From Azonexus sp. (GTDB lineage Bacteria; Pseudomonadota; Gammaproteobacteria; Burkholderiales; Rhodocyclaceae): a stretch of 64,000 nt of DNA. The number at the start of each line of letters is the position of its first letter. Position 1 is the first letter of the stretch. Under the pieces are notes generated by a model, which made no database searches, had not been told where the DNA came from, and worked only from the letters and a program-made list of their open reading frames with translations. The position numbers and the translations under genes were made by a program. Shown piece by piece: positions 33,564 through 42,756 of this stretch. Location of the stretch: the NCBI RefSeq assembly GCF_023150235.1, contig NZ_JAKLLH010000005.1, forward strand, positions 1-64,000. Reading direction: 5' to 3'.

Positions 33564-35624
33564 TTAGAAGTTCCCCCGCCACAGCAGTTGCAGCGAACGG
33601 CCGGGCGAACGGATTTCCTGGCCGGACAGCCCATCGCTCAGATGCTCGTAGTACTTCTTGTCGGCCAGGTTGCGCAGTGCCAGACGCAGGCTCTGATCCT
33701 TGGCGTAGGCCCAATTAACCCCGAAATCGGCGGTGGCGAAGCCGGCGGTCGGATTTTCGGCACCCCGGGTGAAGCGGGTCGCCACCCGCTCCTGGCGGTC
33801 GACCAGGCGCAGCGTGAAGTCGCCGCTGACACCGGCGCCGAGCGCACCGCGCCAGCCCAGCGACAATTCGTCGGCCGGCATCTGGAACAGGGCTTCGCCC
33901 AGATCCTTGTTTTCACCGCGCACGCGCGAATAGCCGGCGCTCAACCAGTGGCCGCGCGCCACCTGCCAGCGCAGGCTGGCTTCCAGGCCCTTGATCGTCG
34001 CCGCACCGAGATTGACAGTCTTCTTGCAATTGCCGGCGTTGGCTGCGCCGCAGGCCGCGCTGGCCGCCGCGCCGGTGAGGATCTGGCCGGTCAGGTAGTG
34101 GTCGATCTGCTGGTAATAGGCGGCGACACGGTAGTCGAAACGCTCGCTGCTGCCCTTGACCCCGACTTCGTACTGATCGGCCTTTTCGGCCTCGACCTCG
34201 GGGCTGCCGGCGTAGTAATAGCCGTCGCCGCGCAGGCCGGATTCGTAGCGCTCGCGCATCCCCGGCGCGCGGAAGGCGCGGGCGTAGCTGGCGTAGGGAC
34301 GGAGCAGCGGCGCCACTTCGTAGATCGCGGCGAGGCTACCGGACCAGGCGCTGTCGCTGTTGTCCAGGCCACCCGTCCGGGCGCCGTTGTTCATGCTATC
34401 GGCGCTGCTCTTGACCGTGTCGTAGCGCAAGCCGGCGAGCAGGTTGAGCGGGCCGAAGCGCATGTCGTCCTGCAGATAGACGCCGAGCGCCTTGACGCTG
34501 GCGTTCTGGAACGGGTTGTTCGCGGCGAAGCTGGCGAAGGTCGGCGCGCCGGCCATCCAGCGGTCGGGGTTGGCGCGCATTTCCCAGGCATTGACGCCGA
34601 ACGAGAGCAGATGGTTGGGGTGCGCCAGCCAGTCGCCGCGCGCGTCGAGCCCGTCGGTACGGAAGGTGACGTTGTTGGTGACGATGTCGCGGCCCAGCCA
34701 GTTGGCCCAGGAGTAAATGCTGCGCTCCATTTCCTGGCGATAGACGCGGAGATCGAGGTTCAGCGGCTGCCCGCCGTCGCCCTTTTTCTGCCAGCCGAGT
34801 TCGAGCAGGCGGCGCTCCTGCGTCGGCGAATGGACGGTGGTGCTGTTGCGCGCCGGGTTGCTCGGGTGCATCCGCGTCGAGCCGGGATACCAGACGTTCT
34901 CGTCGCGATGGATTTGCGCCGAAACGCGCAACTGCTGCTGCCCGTCGATGCGGAAGCGGTACTGGCCGATCACGCTGTCGGAATCGTAGCCGGTGCGCGC
35001 GACCTTGCCTTCCGGCGCGCGGTAGTCGTCGATCCGCGCCAGCGAGGCGCCGAGCATCAGCGCGTGGTCGCCGCTCGCCCCGTTGAATACCGCCGTCCCG
35101 CGCGTGCCCTGGCTGGCGCTATCGAATGAGGCCGCCGCCGCCAGCCCGACGCCGGGGGTAAACCGCGCCTGCGGCAGGAGCACGTTGATCGCCCCGCCGA
35201 TGGCACCGGTGCCGTAAAGCACCGAAGCGCCGCCTTTGACCACTTCGACCCGCTCGGCCAGACCGAGGGTCATGAACGAAGCAATCGCCCCGGCCGGCTG
35301 CGCCGAGTTGAAGCGCACGCCGTCGACCAGCAACACCAGGCTGTCCTTGCCCAGGCCGCGCAGCACCGGGTTCTGGCCCTGCGCGCTGTCGGCGGCGATG
35401 GCGATCCCCGGCTCGCCGCGCAGTGCGTCGCCGAGATTCTGGCCGCCGCGCCGGTCGAGTTCGTTGCGATTGAGTACACCGGTGGCGAGCGGGGTTTCCA
35501 AGTCGCTGGCGGCATAGCCCTTGGCCGTCACGTTGACGGCGTTCAGCGGGGTTTCATCGGCGTGCACGGCGGAAAAAAGCGCCGCCAGGCACAGCGCCAG
35601 CGGGCGCAGTCGAGGCAAGGTCAT
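33564..35624 (-). CDS. TonB-dependent receptor, heme/siderophore type
   Basis: The 686-residue receptor has a signal peptide (MTLPRLRPLALCLAALFSAVHA). A plug domain follows with LNAVNVTAKGY, GQNLGDALRGEPGIAIAAD, NPVLRGLGKDSLVLLVDGVR and VEVVKGGASVLYGTGAIGGAINV. The barrel ends in phenylalanine (LLWRGNF). An extracellular loop with paired cysteines (ACGAANAGNCKK) and NLGAATIKGLEASLRW resembles hemoglobin/heme-type receptors. The substrate is not proven. The start at 35624 begins the signal peptide. A weak Fur-box-like sequence lies upstream. Confidence 0.88.
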   Translation of the reverse strand: MTLPRLRPLALCLAALFSAVHADETPLNAVNVTAKGYAASDLETPLATGVLNRNELDRRGGQNLGDALRGEPGIAIAADSAQGQNPVLRGLGKDSLVLLVDGVRFNSAQPAGAIASFMTLGLAERVEVVKGGASVLYGTGAIGGAINVLLPQARFTPGVGLAAAASFDSASQGTRGTAVFNGASGDHALMLGASLARIDDYRAPEGKVARTGYDSDSVIGQYRFRIDGQQQLRVSAQIHRDENVWYPGSTRMHPSNPARNSTTVHSPTQERRLLELGWQKKGDGGQPLNLDLRVYRQEMERSIYSWANWLGRDIVTNNVTFRTDGLDARGDWLAHPNHLLSFGVNAWEMRANPDRWMAGAPTFASFAANNPFQNASVKALGVYLQDDMRFGPLNLLAGLRYDTVKSSADSMNNGARTGGLDNSDSAWSGSLAAIYEVAPLLRPYASYARAFRAPGMRERYESGLRGDGYYYAGSPEVEAEKADQYEVGVKGSSERFDYRVAAYYQQIDHYLTGQILTGAAASAACGAANAGNCKKTVNLGAATIKGLEASLRWQVARGHWLSAGYSRVRGENKDLGEALFQMPADELSLGWRGALGAGVSGDFTLRLVDRQERVATRFTRGAENPTAGFATADFGVNWAYAKDQSLRLALRNLADKKYYEHLSDGLSGQEIRSPGRSLQLLWRGNF

Positions 35625-35758
35625 GGACAAACTCCAAACGATGCGGCTGGCTGGCGGCGGCTGGCTGACCGAAAAATAGACGGGAAAAAGGACGGGAAAA
35701 GACGGGGACAAGAGCCCGGGCCTAGGCACCGAAGGCTAATATCAGCATTCTAATACAT

Positions 35759-35777
35759 GAGAACGGCTATCATTTTA
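35759..35777 (-). promoter_or_regulatory. weak Fur-box-like sequence upstream of the TonB receptor
   Basis: Read on the minus strand, the 19 bases contain AATGATA and a partly complementary TTCTC, matching about 13 of 19 positions of the Fur consensus by my alignment. The site lies about 135 bases upstream of the receptor start in an AT-rich stretch of the 329-base divergent gap. It is suggestive only. The rest of the gap holds no gene, only a GTCGAC palindrome copy at 35899. Confidence 0.25.
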
Positions 35778-35953
35778 ATAAAAATCAGCTTCCTGTCGAC
35801 TGTGCTTTCCGGGTCTTCCGGTGCCATCGGCCATGGCCTCGTCCGCCGGGCCGCGCTTCCTTCTGTCCGGCATTTTCCCGGCCGGCGCTCCGGGACGCAC
35901 GGTCGACCGCCGTGACTGCTAAAATTGCCGTCATCTCGCAAGGAAATCCGACT

Positions 35954-36985
35954 ATGCAACTGACGCTTACCCGCCCCGACGACTGGCATCTGCACCTGCG
36001 CGACGGCGCCGCCCTGAAGGCTGTGATCGGCCACACCGCCGCCCAGTTCGGCCGCGCCATCGTGATGCCCAATCTCAAGCCGCCGGTGACTACCGTCGAG
36101 CAGGCCGCTGCTTACCGCGAGCGCATCCTTGCCGCCATTCCCGCCGGTTTGCGCTTCGAGCCGCTGATGACGCTGTATCTGACCGACAATACCCCGGCCA
36201 GCGAAATCGCCCAGGCCGCCGCCTCCGGCTTCGTCAAGGCGGTCAAGCTCTACCCGGCCGGTGCCACGACCAATTCCGACGCCGGCCTCACCGCTATCGA
36301 AAAGGCTTACGACACGCTCGCCGAAATGGAACGCGTCGGCCTGCCGCTGCTGGTGCATGGCGAAGTCACCGATCCGCAGATCGACCTTTTCGACCGCGAA
36401 AAAGTCTTCATCGACAGCGTGCTGCTGCCGCTGACCCAGCGCTTCCCGAAACTCAAGGTAGTGATGGAGCACATCACTACCAAAGACGCCGCCGAATTTG
36501 TTGCCGCAGCGCCGTCGACCGTAGCCGCGACGATCACCGCCCACCATCTCCTCTACAACCGCAATGCCATCTTCCAGGGCGGCGTCCGCCCGCACTGGTA
36601 CTGCCTGCCGGTTCTGAAGCGCGAAACCCACCGCGAGGCGCTGGTCGCCGCCGCCACCTCGGGCAATCCGAAATTCTTCCTCGGCACCGATTCGGCGCCG
36701 CACTCGAAATCGGCCAAGGAAGCCGCCTGCGGTTGCGCCGGCTGCTACACCGCCTACGCCGCGATCGAGTTGTACGCAGAAGCCTTCGAGGCGGTCGGTG
36801 CGCTCGACCAACTGGAAGCCTTTGCCAGCCACAACGGCCCGGACTGGTACGGTCTACCGCGCAATGCAGAGCAAATCACGCTGGTCAAGGAAGACTGGAA
36901 CGTGCCGGCGACCTATCCCTACCTGCCCGGCGACGAGATCGTGCCGCTGCGCGCCGGTGAAACCCTGCGCTGGAAACTGCGCTGA
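35954..36985 (+). CDS. pyrC: dihydroorotase PyrC
   Basis: PyrC (343 residues) cyclises carbamoyl-aspartate to dihydroorotate in pyrimidine synthesis. Metal ligands are visible: [10 protein letters not shown] (HxH), KAVKLYPAG (carboxylated lysine), LVHGEV, MEHITT and GTDSAPHSK with the catalytic Asp. The substrate loop region is [11 protein letters not shown]. Length matches class II bacterial dihydroorotases (about 345). I chose ATG 35954, since [12 protein letters not shown] matches family starts; codons upstream are not typical. A small lipoprotein gene and rsmJ follow. Confidence 0.97.
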   Translation: MQLTLTRPDDWHLHLRDGAALKAVIGHTAAQFGRAIVMPNLKPPVTTVEQAAAYRERILAAIPAGLRFEPLMTLYLTDNTPASEIAQAAASGFVKAVKLYPAGATTNSDAGLTAIEKAYDTLAEMERVGLPLLVHGEVTDPQIDLFDREKVFIDSVLLPLTQRFPKLKVVMEHITTKDAAEFVAAAPSTVAATITAHHLLYNRNAIFQGGVRPHWYCLPVLKRETHREALVAAATSGNPKFFLGTDSAPHSKSAKEAACGCAGCYTAYAAIELYAEAFEAVGALDQLEAFASHNGPDWYGLPRNAEQITLVKEDWNVPATYPYLPGDEIVPLRAGETLRWKLR

Positions 36986-37008
36986 GCCGGGTGCTCAAGG
37001 AGAACGCG

Positions 37009-37434
37009 ATGCGCCATTGGCTGTTGCCCCTGCTGTTTGCCCCGCTGCTGACCGCCTGCGTCAACGATGGCGCCAGCTACGAAATCAGCGGCGCCGAGCA
37101 TTCGCTGTCCTTGATCCGCGAACAACCGCTGTTCTGGGACAAGACGGTCAAGCTCTCGCTGGCCGTCGCGCGCATGCCGGATTGCCTGCGTCGCCACAGC
37201 ATCGGTCCCGGCACCGCCAACACCAAGGTCGAGATCTACCGCGTGCCGTCCGGCGCCTTCATCGTCCGTGCCGGCAAGCGGATGTACGCGACCGAGACCC
37301 AGACCTGCGAGGGCTGGGCCAAGATGGACGGCGAACCCGACGATATCGAGATCACCTTGGTCGGTACCTTCCGGGTCAAGAACGACAAGCTGATCTTCGT
37401 CAAGGAAGACGACGAAGAGAAGAAGCGCCGATGA
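37009..37434 (+). CDS. small lipoprotein of unknown function
   Basis: The 141-residue protein has a lipoprotein signal peptide ([17 protein letters not shown]) with lipobox LTAC and Cys17 as the lipidated residue. The mature part is short and charged, contains two further cysteines (PDCLRR and QTCEGW) that could pair, and ends in EEKKRR. I do not recognise the family. The ATG at 37009 is supported by AAGGAG nine bases upstream. Its stop overlaps the next gene's ATG (ATGA), so it is co-translated with rsmJ. Confidence 0.75.
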   Translation: MRHWLLPLLFAPLLTACVNDGASYEISGAEHSLSLIREQPLFWDKTVKLSLAVARMPDCLRRHSIGPGTANTKVEIYRVPSGAFIVRAGKRMYATETQTCEGWAKMDGEPDDIEITLVGTFRVKNDKLIFVKEDDEEKKRR

Positions 37435-38390
37435 AGGCGCGCACAGCGGGAGACAGGGCGCGGGGGCGGGGAGCCGTCGCCGCTTCCGGCGAGGAAGCGA
37501 GGGACATGGCTGCATCGCCCTCTCCCCCCGCCGCTTCCCAGGCCCCGGCCACCGTCGTCCGCGTCGAAGCGTCGCTAGCGGCATGGCTGCCCGCTGCCGG
37601 CGAGCTGGCCGAGCGCCTGCAACTGCCCTTATCCACGGTCGACCGGCCCGTCGAGGCGTTTTTTGCGCTGCAGCTTGGCCCGGATGGTTTGCAATTCGTC
37701 GAGCTGGCGGCGGATGCACCCGGCCCCCTGCGTGTCGACTTCACCGGCGGCGCCGTGGCCCATCGTCGGCAGTTCGGCGGCGGCACCGGCCAGATGATCG
37801 CGCGGGCCGTCGGCATTCAGCCCGGCGTCCGCCCACGTATCCTCGATGCCACCGCCGGGCTTGGGCGCGATGCCTTTGTCCTCGCCACGCTGGGTTGCGA
37901 GCTCACCCTGCTCGAGCGCCAGCCCATCATTGCTGCCCTGCTCGCCGACGGCCTTGCCCGCGCCGCCGGCGATCCCGAGGTCGCTTCCATCGTTGCCCGC
38001 ATGCGCCTGCGGCAGGCTGACGCGATTGACGGCATGCGCGCTCTGGCGGCAAGTGCCGATGCCGCCACGCGGCCACAGGTGATCTATCTCGATCCGATGT
38101 TTCCGCAGCGCGACAAGAGCGCGCTGGTCAAAAAAGAGATGCGTCTTTTCAAACCGCTGGCCGGTAGCGATGAAGACGCACCGGAACTGCTGGCTGCGGC
38201 CCTGGCCCTGGCCAGCCACCGCGTTGTCGTCAAACGCCCGCGCAAGGCGCCGGCGATTGCCGGTCCGGCACCCGCCCATGTCCTGGAAGGCAGTTCCAGC
38301 CGCTTCGACATCTATGCGCTGAAGTCGCTCAAGCGCGGTGAGCGGCCCCGCGGCGACGAGACACAGGCCGGGGGCATGGCATTACAATGA
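37431..38390 (+). CDS. rsmJ: 16S rRNA guanine-1516 N2-methyltransferase RsmJ
   Basis: The protein (319 residues from this start) carries the RsmJ features: [29 protein letters not shown], the SAM-binding [33 protein letters not shown] and the catalytic-type [20 protein letters not shown]. RsmJ methylates G1516 of 16S rRNA. E. coli RsmJ has about 250 residues. The first ~45 residues here are low-complexity, so the true start may be ATG 37506. A GTCGAC palindrome copy is embedded near residue 70 (LSTVDRPVE), in a poorly conserved stretch. Confidence 0.88.
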   Translation: MKARTAGDRARGRGAVAASGEEARDMAASPSPPAASQAPATVVRVEASLAAWLPAAGELAERLQLPLSTVDRPVEAFFALQLGPDGLQFVELAADAPGPLRVDFTGGAVAHRRQFGGGTGQMIARAVGIQPGVRPRILDATAGLGRDAFVLATLGCELTLLERQPIIAALLADGLARAAGDPEVASIVARMRLRQADAIDGMRALAASADAATRPQVIYLDPMFPQRDKSALVKKEMRLFKPLAGSDEDAPELLAAALALASHRVVVKRPRKAPAIAGPAPAHVLEGSSSRFDIYALKSLKRGERPRGDETQAGGMALQ

Positions 38391-38430
38391 CCGGGACAAG
38401 CCCCCGGCGCCGCAGAGGAGTAGCCCCGTC

Positions 38431-39690
38431 ATGACCACCGCAATCCCACAGGACAATCCATTGGCCACCGATCCCGCCCATATTTTCGATGCCACGCCTG
38501 TCCCGACCTTCGTCATCGACGCCGGACACCGCGTCGTGGCCTGGAATCGCAGTTGTCAGGAAATACTCGGCATTCCCGCTGCCGAAATGCTTGGTAGCTC
38601 GCGCCACTGGGCACCCTTCTATCCTTCGCCGCGTCCGACGATGGCCGATTTGATCGTCGATGGCCGGATCGATGAAATCGCCGACCGGCTCTACGGCGGC
38701 AAGGCTTTGTCGCGCTCGCGCATCATCCCCGATGCCTACGAGGCCTGCGATTTCTTTCCCCATCTCGGTGGGGAAGGGCGCTGGCTGTTCTTTACCGCCG
38801 CGCCGATCCGCGATGCGGCGGGGCGTATCGTCGGCGCGGTCGAGACCTTGCAGGACGTCAGCGCCCAGCGGCGGGCGGAAATGGCCCTGCAGGATGCAAA
38901 CGATGTGCTTGAGCGCAAGGTGGCCGCCCGCACGGCCGAACTGGCGGAGGCCAATCGCCAGCTGGCGCTCAGCCTGCATCGGGCCGAGGAACTGAGTCGC
39001 CTCAAGTCCGATTTCATTGCCATGGTCTCGCACGAGCTGATGACCCCGCTCAATGCGATCAACGGTTTTTCCGAACTGATCGGCATGGACCCGGGCAGTC
39101 GGGAGGTTGGCGAATACGCCGAGGAGATCAACGCCAGCGGCAAGAATCTCCAGCGCCTGCTCGACAATATGTTGCAAATGGTCGAAATCGGTTCCGGCAA
39201 GGCGTACACCTCGCTTTTTCCCAATGCCAGCGACGAATTGTTCGAGGTTGTCCTGCGCGAACATCGTTCGGCGGCCAGCGCGCGCGGTATCGAGCTGAGC
39301 TTGCACCTGTCCGCACGCGTCCCCGATTTGCTCCGGACCGACGGCGTCCGCGTCAAATCCTGCCTCGGTGCCCTGATCGACAACGCCATCCGTTACATGA
39401 ACAAGCCGACCGGGGCGGTCAGGCTGGAGGCCGATGCCGTTCCCGGCGAATTGCAGCTCCGCGTCGTCGATAACGGCCCCGGTATTCCCGTCGGCCAGGA
39501 GGAGGGCATCTTCGAGCAGTTCCGCCGCGCCGAAAGCGGTCCTCTCTGCCGCCACGGCGGACTGGGGCTGGGACTCTCGCTGGCCCGCGCCCAGGCCCGC
39601 CTTCTGGGAGGAGAGCTGGAATTGGAATCCAGCGGCGTAGGGCAGGGGGCTTGCTTCCTGCTGCGTATCCCTTGCGAGACTTGCACCTGA
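38431..39690 (+). CDS. cytoplasmic PAS histidine kinase
   Basis: The 419-residue kinase has no transmembrane segment. A PAS domain (residues ~12-150; ATPVPTFVIDAGHRVVAWN) is followed by a coiled coil (LERKVAARTAELAEANRQ). The histidine box is DFIAMVSHELMTPLNAINGFSE and the HATPase domain has DNAIRYMNKP, DNGPGIPVGQ and GGLGLGLSLARAQA. GAGGAG precedes ATG 38431, which decided the start. No response regulator is adjacent, so it is an orphan kinase. A long hairpin separates it from the convergent leuA gene. Confidence 0.85.
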   Translation: MTTAIPQDNPLATDPAHIFDATPVPTFVIDAGHRVVAWNRSCQEILGIPAAEMLGSSRHWAPFYPSPRPTMADLIVDGRIDEIADRLYGGKALSRSRIIPDAYEACDFFPHLGGEGRWLFFTAAPIRDAAGRIVGAVETLQDVSAQRRAEMALQDANDVLERKVAARTAELAEANRQLALSLHRAEELSRLKSDFIAMVSHELMTPLNAINGFSELIGMDPGSREVGEYAEEINASGKNLQRLLDNMLQMVEIGSGKAYTSLFPNASDELFEVVLREHRSAASARGIELSLHLSARVPDLLRTDGVRVKSCLGALIDNAIRYMNKPTGAVRLEADAVPGELQLRVVDNGPGIPVGQEEGIFEQFRRAESGPLCRHGGLGLGLSLARAQARLLGGELELESSGVGQGACFLLRIPCETCT

Positions 39691-39710
39691 GATTTGCGCC
39701 TGCGTTCTCC

Positions 39711-39755
39711 CGCAGCCGGCCGGCGGGGTTTTACGCAGCCCGCCGGCCGGCTGCG
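39711..39755. terminator. 17-bp hairpin between convergent kinase and leuA genes
   Basis: CGCAGCCGGCCGGCGGG at 39711-39727 is perfectly complementary to 39739-39755 across an 11-nt loop. It lies between the kinase stop (39690) and the leuA stop (39760) of convergent genes, the usual position of a bidirectional terminator. There is no T-run on either side. Confidence 0.45.
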
Positions 39756-39759
39756 CGGA

Positions 39760-41442
39760 TCAGCTTTCCCGCCGGCGTGCCGGCGAGGTCGCCAACTGGC
39801 GATTGACTCCGGCCAGCATTGCCAGGACCGAGGCGGTGACGATGTTGGCGTCGATGGCCACGCCATGCCGTTCGCCGCTGACGCCCGGCATCGCGATTTC
39901 GAGGATGGCGCAAGCCTTGGCCTCGCCGCCGGCACCGAGCGAACGTTCTTCGTAATTGCGCACTTCGAGCGCGATATTGGCCTGTTGCAGCGCGTGGACC
40001 GTGGCATCGATCGGCCCGTTGCCCTGCCCGCTGAGGACGTGGGCGACCCCGTCGATATCGACCGCCAGGCGGATGCCCTGGCGCCCCTCCTGCTCGAACA
40101 GGTGATGCTCGCGGTAGCGCACCGGCCCGGACGGCGCGACGAAGGTCTCGCTGAACAAGGCCCACAAGGCGGCCGCGCTCATTTCACCGCCGTGCCGGTC
40201 GGTATGCTGCTGCACCACCGACGAGAACTCGACCTGCATCCGGCGCGGCATGGCGATGCCGTATTCGGTTTCCAGCAAGTAGGCGATGCCGCCCTTGCCC
40301 GACTGGCTGTTAACCCGGATCACCGACTCGTAGCTGCGCCCGACGTCGGCCGGATCGATCGGCAAGTAGGGCACTGTCCAAAGCTCATCCGCCTTTTGAG
40401 CGGCAAACCCCTTCTTGATGGCATCCTGGTGGGAGCCTGAGAAGGCCGTGAAAACGAGGTCCCCGACGTAAGGGTGGCGTGGATGGACCGGGAGCTGGGT
40501 ACAGTGTTCGTAAGTCCGCGCAACGGCGTTGATGTCCGAGAAGTCGAGTTGCGGATCGACACCTTGCGTGAACATGTTGAGCGCGAGGGTGACCAGGTCG
40601 ACGTTGCCGGTACGTTCGCCATTGCCGAACAAGCAGCCTTCGACGCGGTCGGCCCCGGCCATCAGGCCGAGTTCGGCGGCGGCGACGGCGGTGCCGCGGT
40701 CGTTATGCGGGTGGAGGCTGATCAAGACGCTGTCGCGGCGGGCCAGATGCTTGTGCATCCACTCGATCTGGTCGGCGTAGATGTTCGGTGTGGCGATCTC
40801 GACCGTGGTCGGCAAGTTGAGGATCACCTTGCGCACGGGCGTTGCGCCCCAGGCTGCGGTCACCGCGTCGCAGACTTCCTTGGCGAACTCAAGCTCGGTG
40901 GCGGTAAACAATTCGGGGCTGTATTCGAGGACGATTTCGGTTTCCGGCATCTCGTCGGCGAGGCTGCGGATCAGGCGCACGGCATCGGTCGCCATGCTCA
41001 CCACTTCCGCCTTGCTCATGTTGAAGACCGTGTCGCGGAAGGTCTTGCAGGTCGCGTTATAGACGTGGACGATGGCCCGCTTGGCGCCCTTGAGCGACTC
41101 GAAAGTGCGGCGGATCAGATGTTCGCGCGCCTGGGTCAGGACCTCGATGGTGACGCCGTCGGGAATATGCCCCTCGTCAATCAGCTTGCGGACAAAGTCG
41201 AACTCGGTCTGCGAGGCCGACGGGAAAGCCACCTCGATTTCCTTGAAACCGATCTCGCACAAGGTCGTGAACATCCGCATCTTCTTCTCGATGTCCATCG
41301 GCTCGAACAAGGCCTGGTTGCCGTCGCGCAGATCGGTGCTCATCCAGATCGGCGCCTGCGCAATCGTCCGCCCCGGCCATTCACGGTCGACCAGCGGAAT
41401 CGGCTGAAAAGGAACGTATTTACCGGTAGCGCGATGTTGCAT
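39760..41442 (-). CDS. leuA: 2-isopropylmalate synthase LeuA
   Basis: LeuA (560 residues) condenses acetyl-CoA with 2-ketoisovalerate, the first step of leucine synthesis. The TIM barrel starts with [14 protein letters not shown] (metal-binding D and catalytic R). [19 protein letters not shown] gives the two metal-binding histidines, and [21 protein letters not shown] is the LeuA signature. The C-terminal regulatory domain occupies ~430-560. The length is that of the longer LeuA class. ATG 41442 is chosen because AGGAGAAC precedes it. An Lrp/AsnC regulator is divergently transcribed. A GTCGAC copy near 41383 codes for LVDREW. Confidence 0.96.
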   Translation of the reverse strand: MQHRATGKYVPFQPIPLVDREWPGRTIAQAPIWMSTDLRDGNQALFEPMDIEKKMRMFTTLCEIGFKEIEVAFPSASQTEFDFVRKLIDEGHIPDGVTIEVLTQAREHLIRRTFESLKGAKRAIVHVYNATCKTFRDTVFNMSKAEVVSMATDAVRLIRSLADEMPETEIVLEYSPELFTATELEFAKEVCDAVTAAWGATPVRKVILNLPTTVEIATPNIYADQIEWMHKHLARRDSVLISLHPHNDRGTAVAAAELGLMAGADRVEGCLFGNGERTGNVDLVTLALNMFTQGVDPQLDFSDINAVARTYEHCTQLPVHPRHPYVGDLVFTAFSGSHQDAIKKGFAAQKADELWTVPYLPIDPADVGRSYESVIRVNSQSGKGGIAYLLETEYGIAMPRRMQVEFSSVVQQHTDRHGGEMSAAALWALFSETFVAPSGPVRYREHHLFEQEGRQGIRLAVDIDGVAHVLSGQGNGPIDATVHALQQANIALEVRNYEERSLGAGGEAKACAILEIAMPGVSGERHGVAIDANIVTASVLAMLAGVNRQLATSPARRRES

Positions 41443-41576
41443 CTTGTTCTCCTGTGCGGCGTTTTGCGATGGAAAGAATTTTAAGCAAGCCAGCGGGGCA
41501 TTTGCTTGCGTTTTGTTCTTTGTTTTCGTGATAATTTGCATCTTTATTTTAATTAATGATTTTTTTCGGCAATATG

Positions 41577-42041
41577 ATGCGCATCGATCGTTACGACCGG
41601 CAGATTCTTGAACTCCTGCAGAGCGAAGGCCGGCTGAGCAACCAGGAACTGGCGGAGCGCATCGGACTCTCGCCTTCTCCCTGCCTGCGCCGGGTCAAGG
41701 CGCTCGAGGAGGCGGGCTACATCGCCGGCTATCGCGCGCTGCTCGATGCACGCAAGCTGGGCCTGAGCCTGATGGCCTTGATCGGCATTTCGATGGACCG
41801 CCATACGCCGGAGCGTTTTGCCAATTTCGAGGCGGAAATCGCCGCCATTCCCGAAATTCTCGAATGCCTGCTCATCACCGGCCAGCAATCGGACTACCAG
41901 TTGAAGGTGGTGGTCGGCGACATGGATGCCTATCACGATCTGCTCCTGCACCGCATTACCCGCATCCAGGGCGTGACCGGCGTGCATTCGAGTTTCGTGC
42001 TGCGCCAGGTGGTGAATAAAACAGCCTTGCCCTTGCCCTGA
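41577..42041 (+). CDS. Lrp/AsnC-family transcriptional regulator
   Basis: The 154-residue regulator has the N-terminal Lrp helix-turn-helix ([46 protein letters not shown]). The RAM ligand-binding domain is at the C-terminus ([36 protein letters not shown]). It is divergent from leuA across an AT-rich 134-base gap, suggesting amino-acid-responsive control of leuA and autoregulation. Three consecutive candidate starts (41556, 41574, 41577) exist. I prefer MRIDRYD, which aligns with the family. Confidence 0.92.
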   Translation: MRIDRYDRQILELLQSEGRLSNQELAERIGLSPSPCLRRVKALEEAGYIAGYRALLDARKLGLSLMALIGISMDRHTPERFANFEAEIAAIPEILECLLITGQQSDYQLKVVVGDMDAYHDLLLHRITRIQGVTGVHSSFVLRQVVNKTALPLP

Positions 42042-42133
42042 GGCATCGCGGCATCCGCGCGCCCGTCATGGTCCGGTCATCTTGGCGGGGCATGCTGCCC
42101 CGGCAGCCGCGCCGTTCTGAACAGGAGATCGCC

Positions 42134-42382
42134 ATGCCGGAAATGCAATATTGCTACTGTTGCCGCGTCCACCATCCCGAGGAGGAAATGCGGCGCTTTC
42201 AGACCCGCCAGGGCTTGCGCTGGCGCTGTATCCGCAGTATCGAAGCCGCGGCCGCCAGTCGCCAGTCGCGCGATGCCTTCGGACAGGAGCAAAGCCGGAT
42301 CAACCGCGAAATGGCCCAGCGTCAGGCCGAATTCGCACAGCTGCGCCGCAGATTCGAGCTGGCTGGCGTCGCGCTCCCCTGA
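42134..42382 (+). CDS. small zinc-ribbon-like protein
   Basis: The 82-residue protein starts MPEMQYCYCCRVHHPEEEM and has a further cysteine in RWRCIRS, so a CxxC...C/H metal site is plausible. The C-terminal half is a helical, Arg/Gln-rich coil (INREMAQRQAEFAQLRRRFEL). AGGAG lies eight bases before the ATG, which decides the start. I do not recognise a named family. It stands alone between the Lrp-type regulator and a repeat element. Confidence 0.65.
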   Translation: MPEMQYCYCCRVHHPEEEMRRFQTRQGLRWRCIRSIEAAAASRQSRDAFGQEQSRINREMAQRQAEFAQLRRRFELAGVALP

Positions 42383-42544
42383 ATTCTCCGGCTCCCCCGG
42401 TTCTTTTTCCCTACTTCCCGCGCTGCCGGAATGGGCTGAAAACGGCGGTCGACCGTGTGGATCGGGTGCTTCCCCGGGTAACGGGTATGCGCCATGCCTT
42501 TGCCGGTCCATGGCCGGCTGGATTTGCCCACGGATGAAGCAGGA

Positions 42545-42700
42545 AACCTTGGCTCCGGCACCGATTTTCCTGTGACTTGTCCGGGGAGCGAAATGCTTGC
42601 CGGGTGAGTGCCCGTACACGCAAAAATACTGAAAAATCCGCGCTATCGCTGGCCGATCCGCGTCATTTGCGTTAAAACCGCTTTTCCCGGGATGAATCCA
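42545..42700. repeat. composite intergenic repeat, copy B
   Basis: Within the gene-free stretch 42383-42756 this copy aligns with 7349-7525 over about 130 bases. Shared blocks are GATTTTCC..TGACTTG, CTTGCCGGGTGA.TGCCCG (hairpin), AAAAATCCGCGC and GATCCGCGTCAT.TGCGTTAAAAC. A GTCGAC palindrome copy lies just before it at 42448. Confidence 0.7.
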
Positions 42701-42756
42701 GTTTCGCAAATCGATGCGGGCTGAGGTAAATTAGCGGGCATTCATCCGTCCTGACC

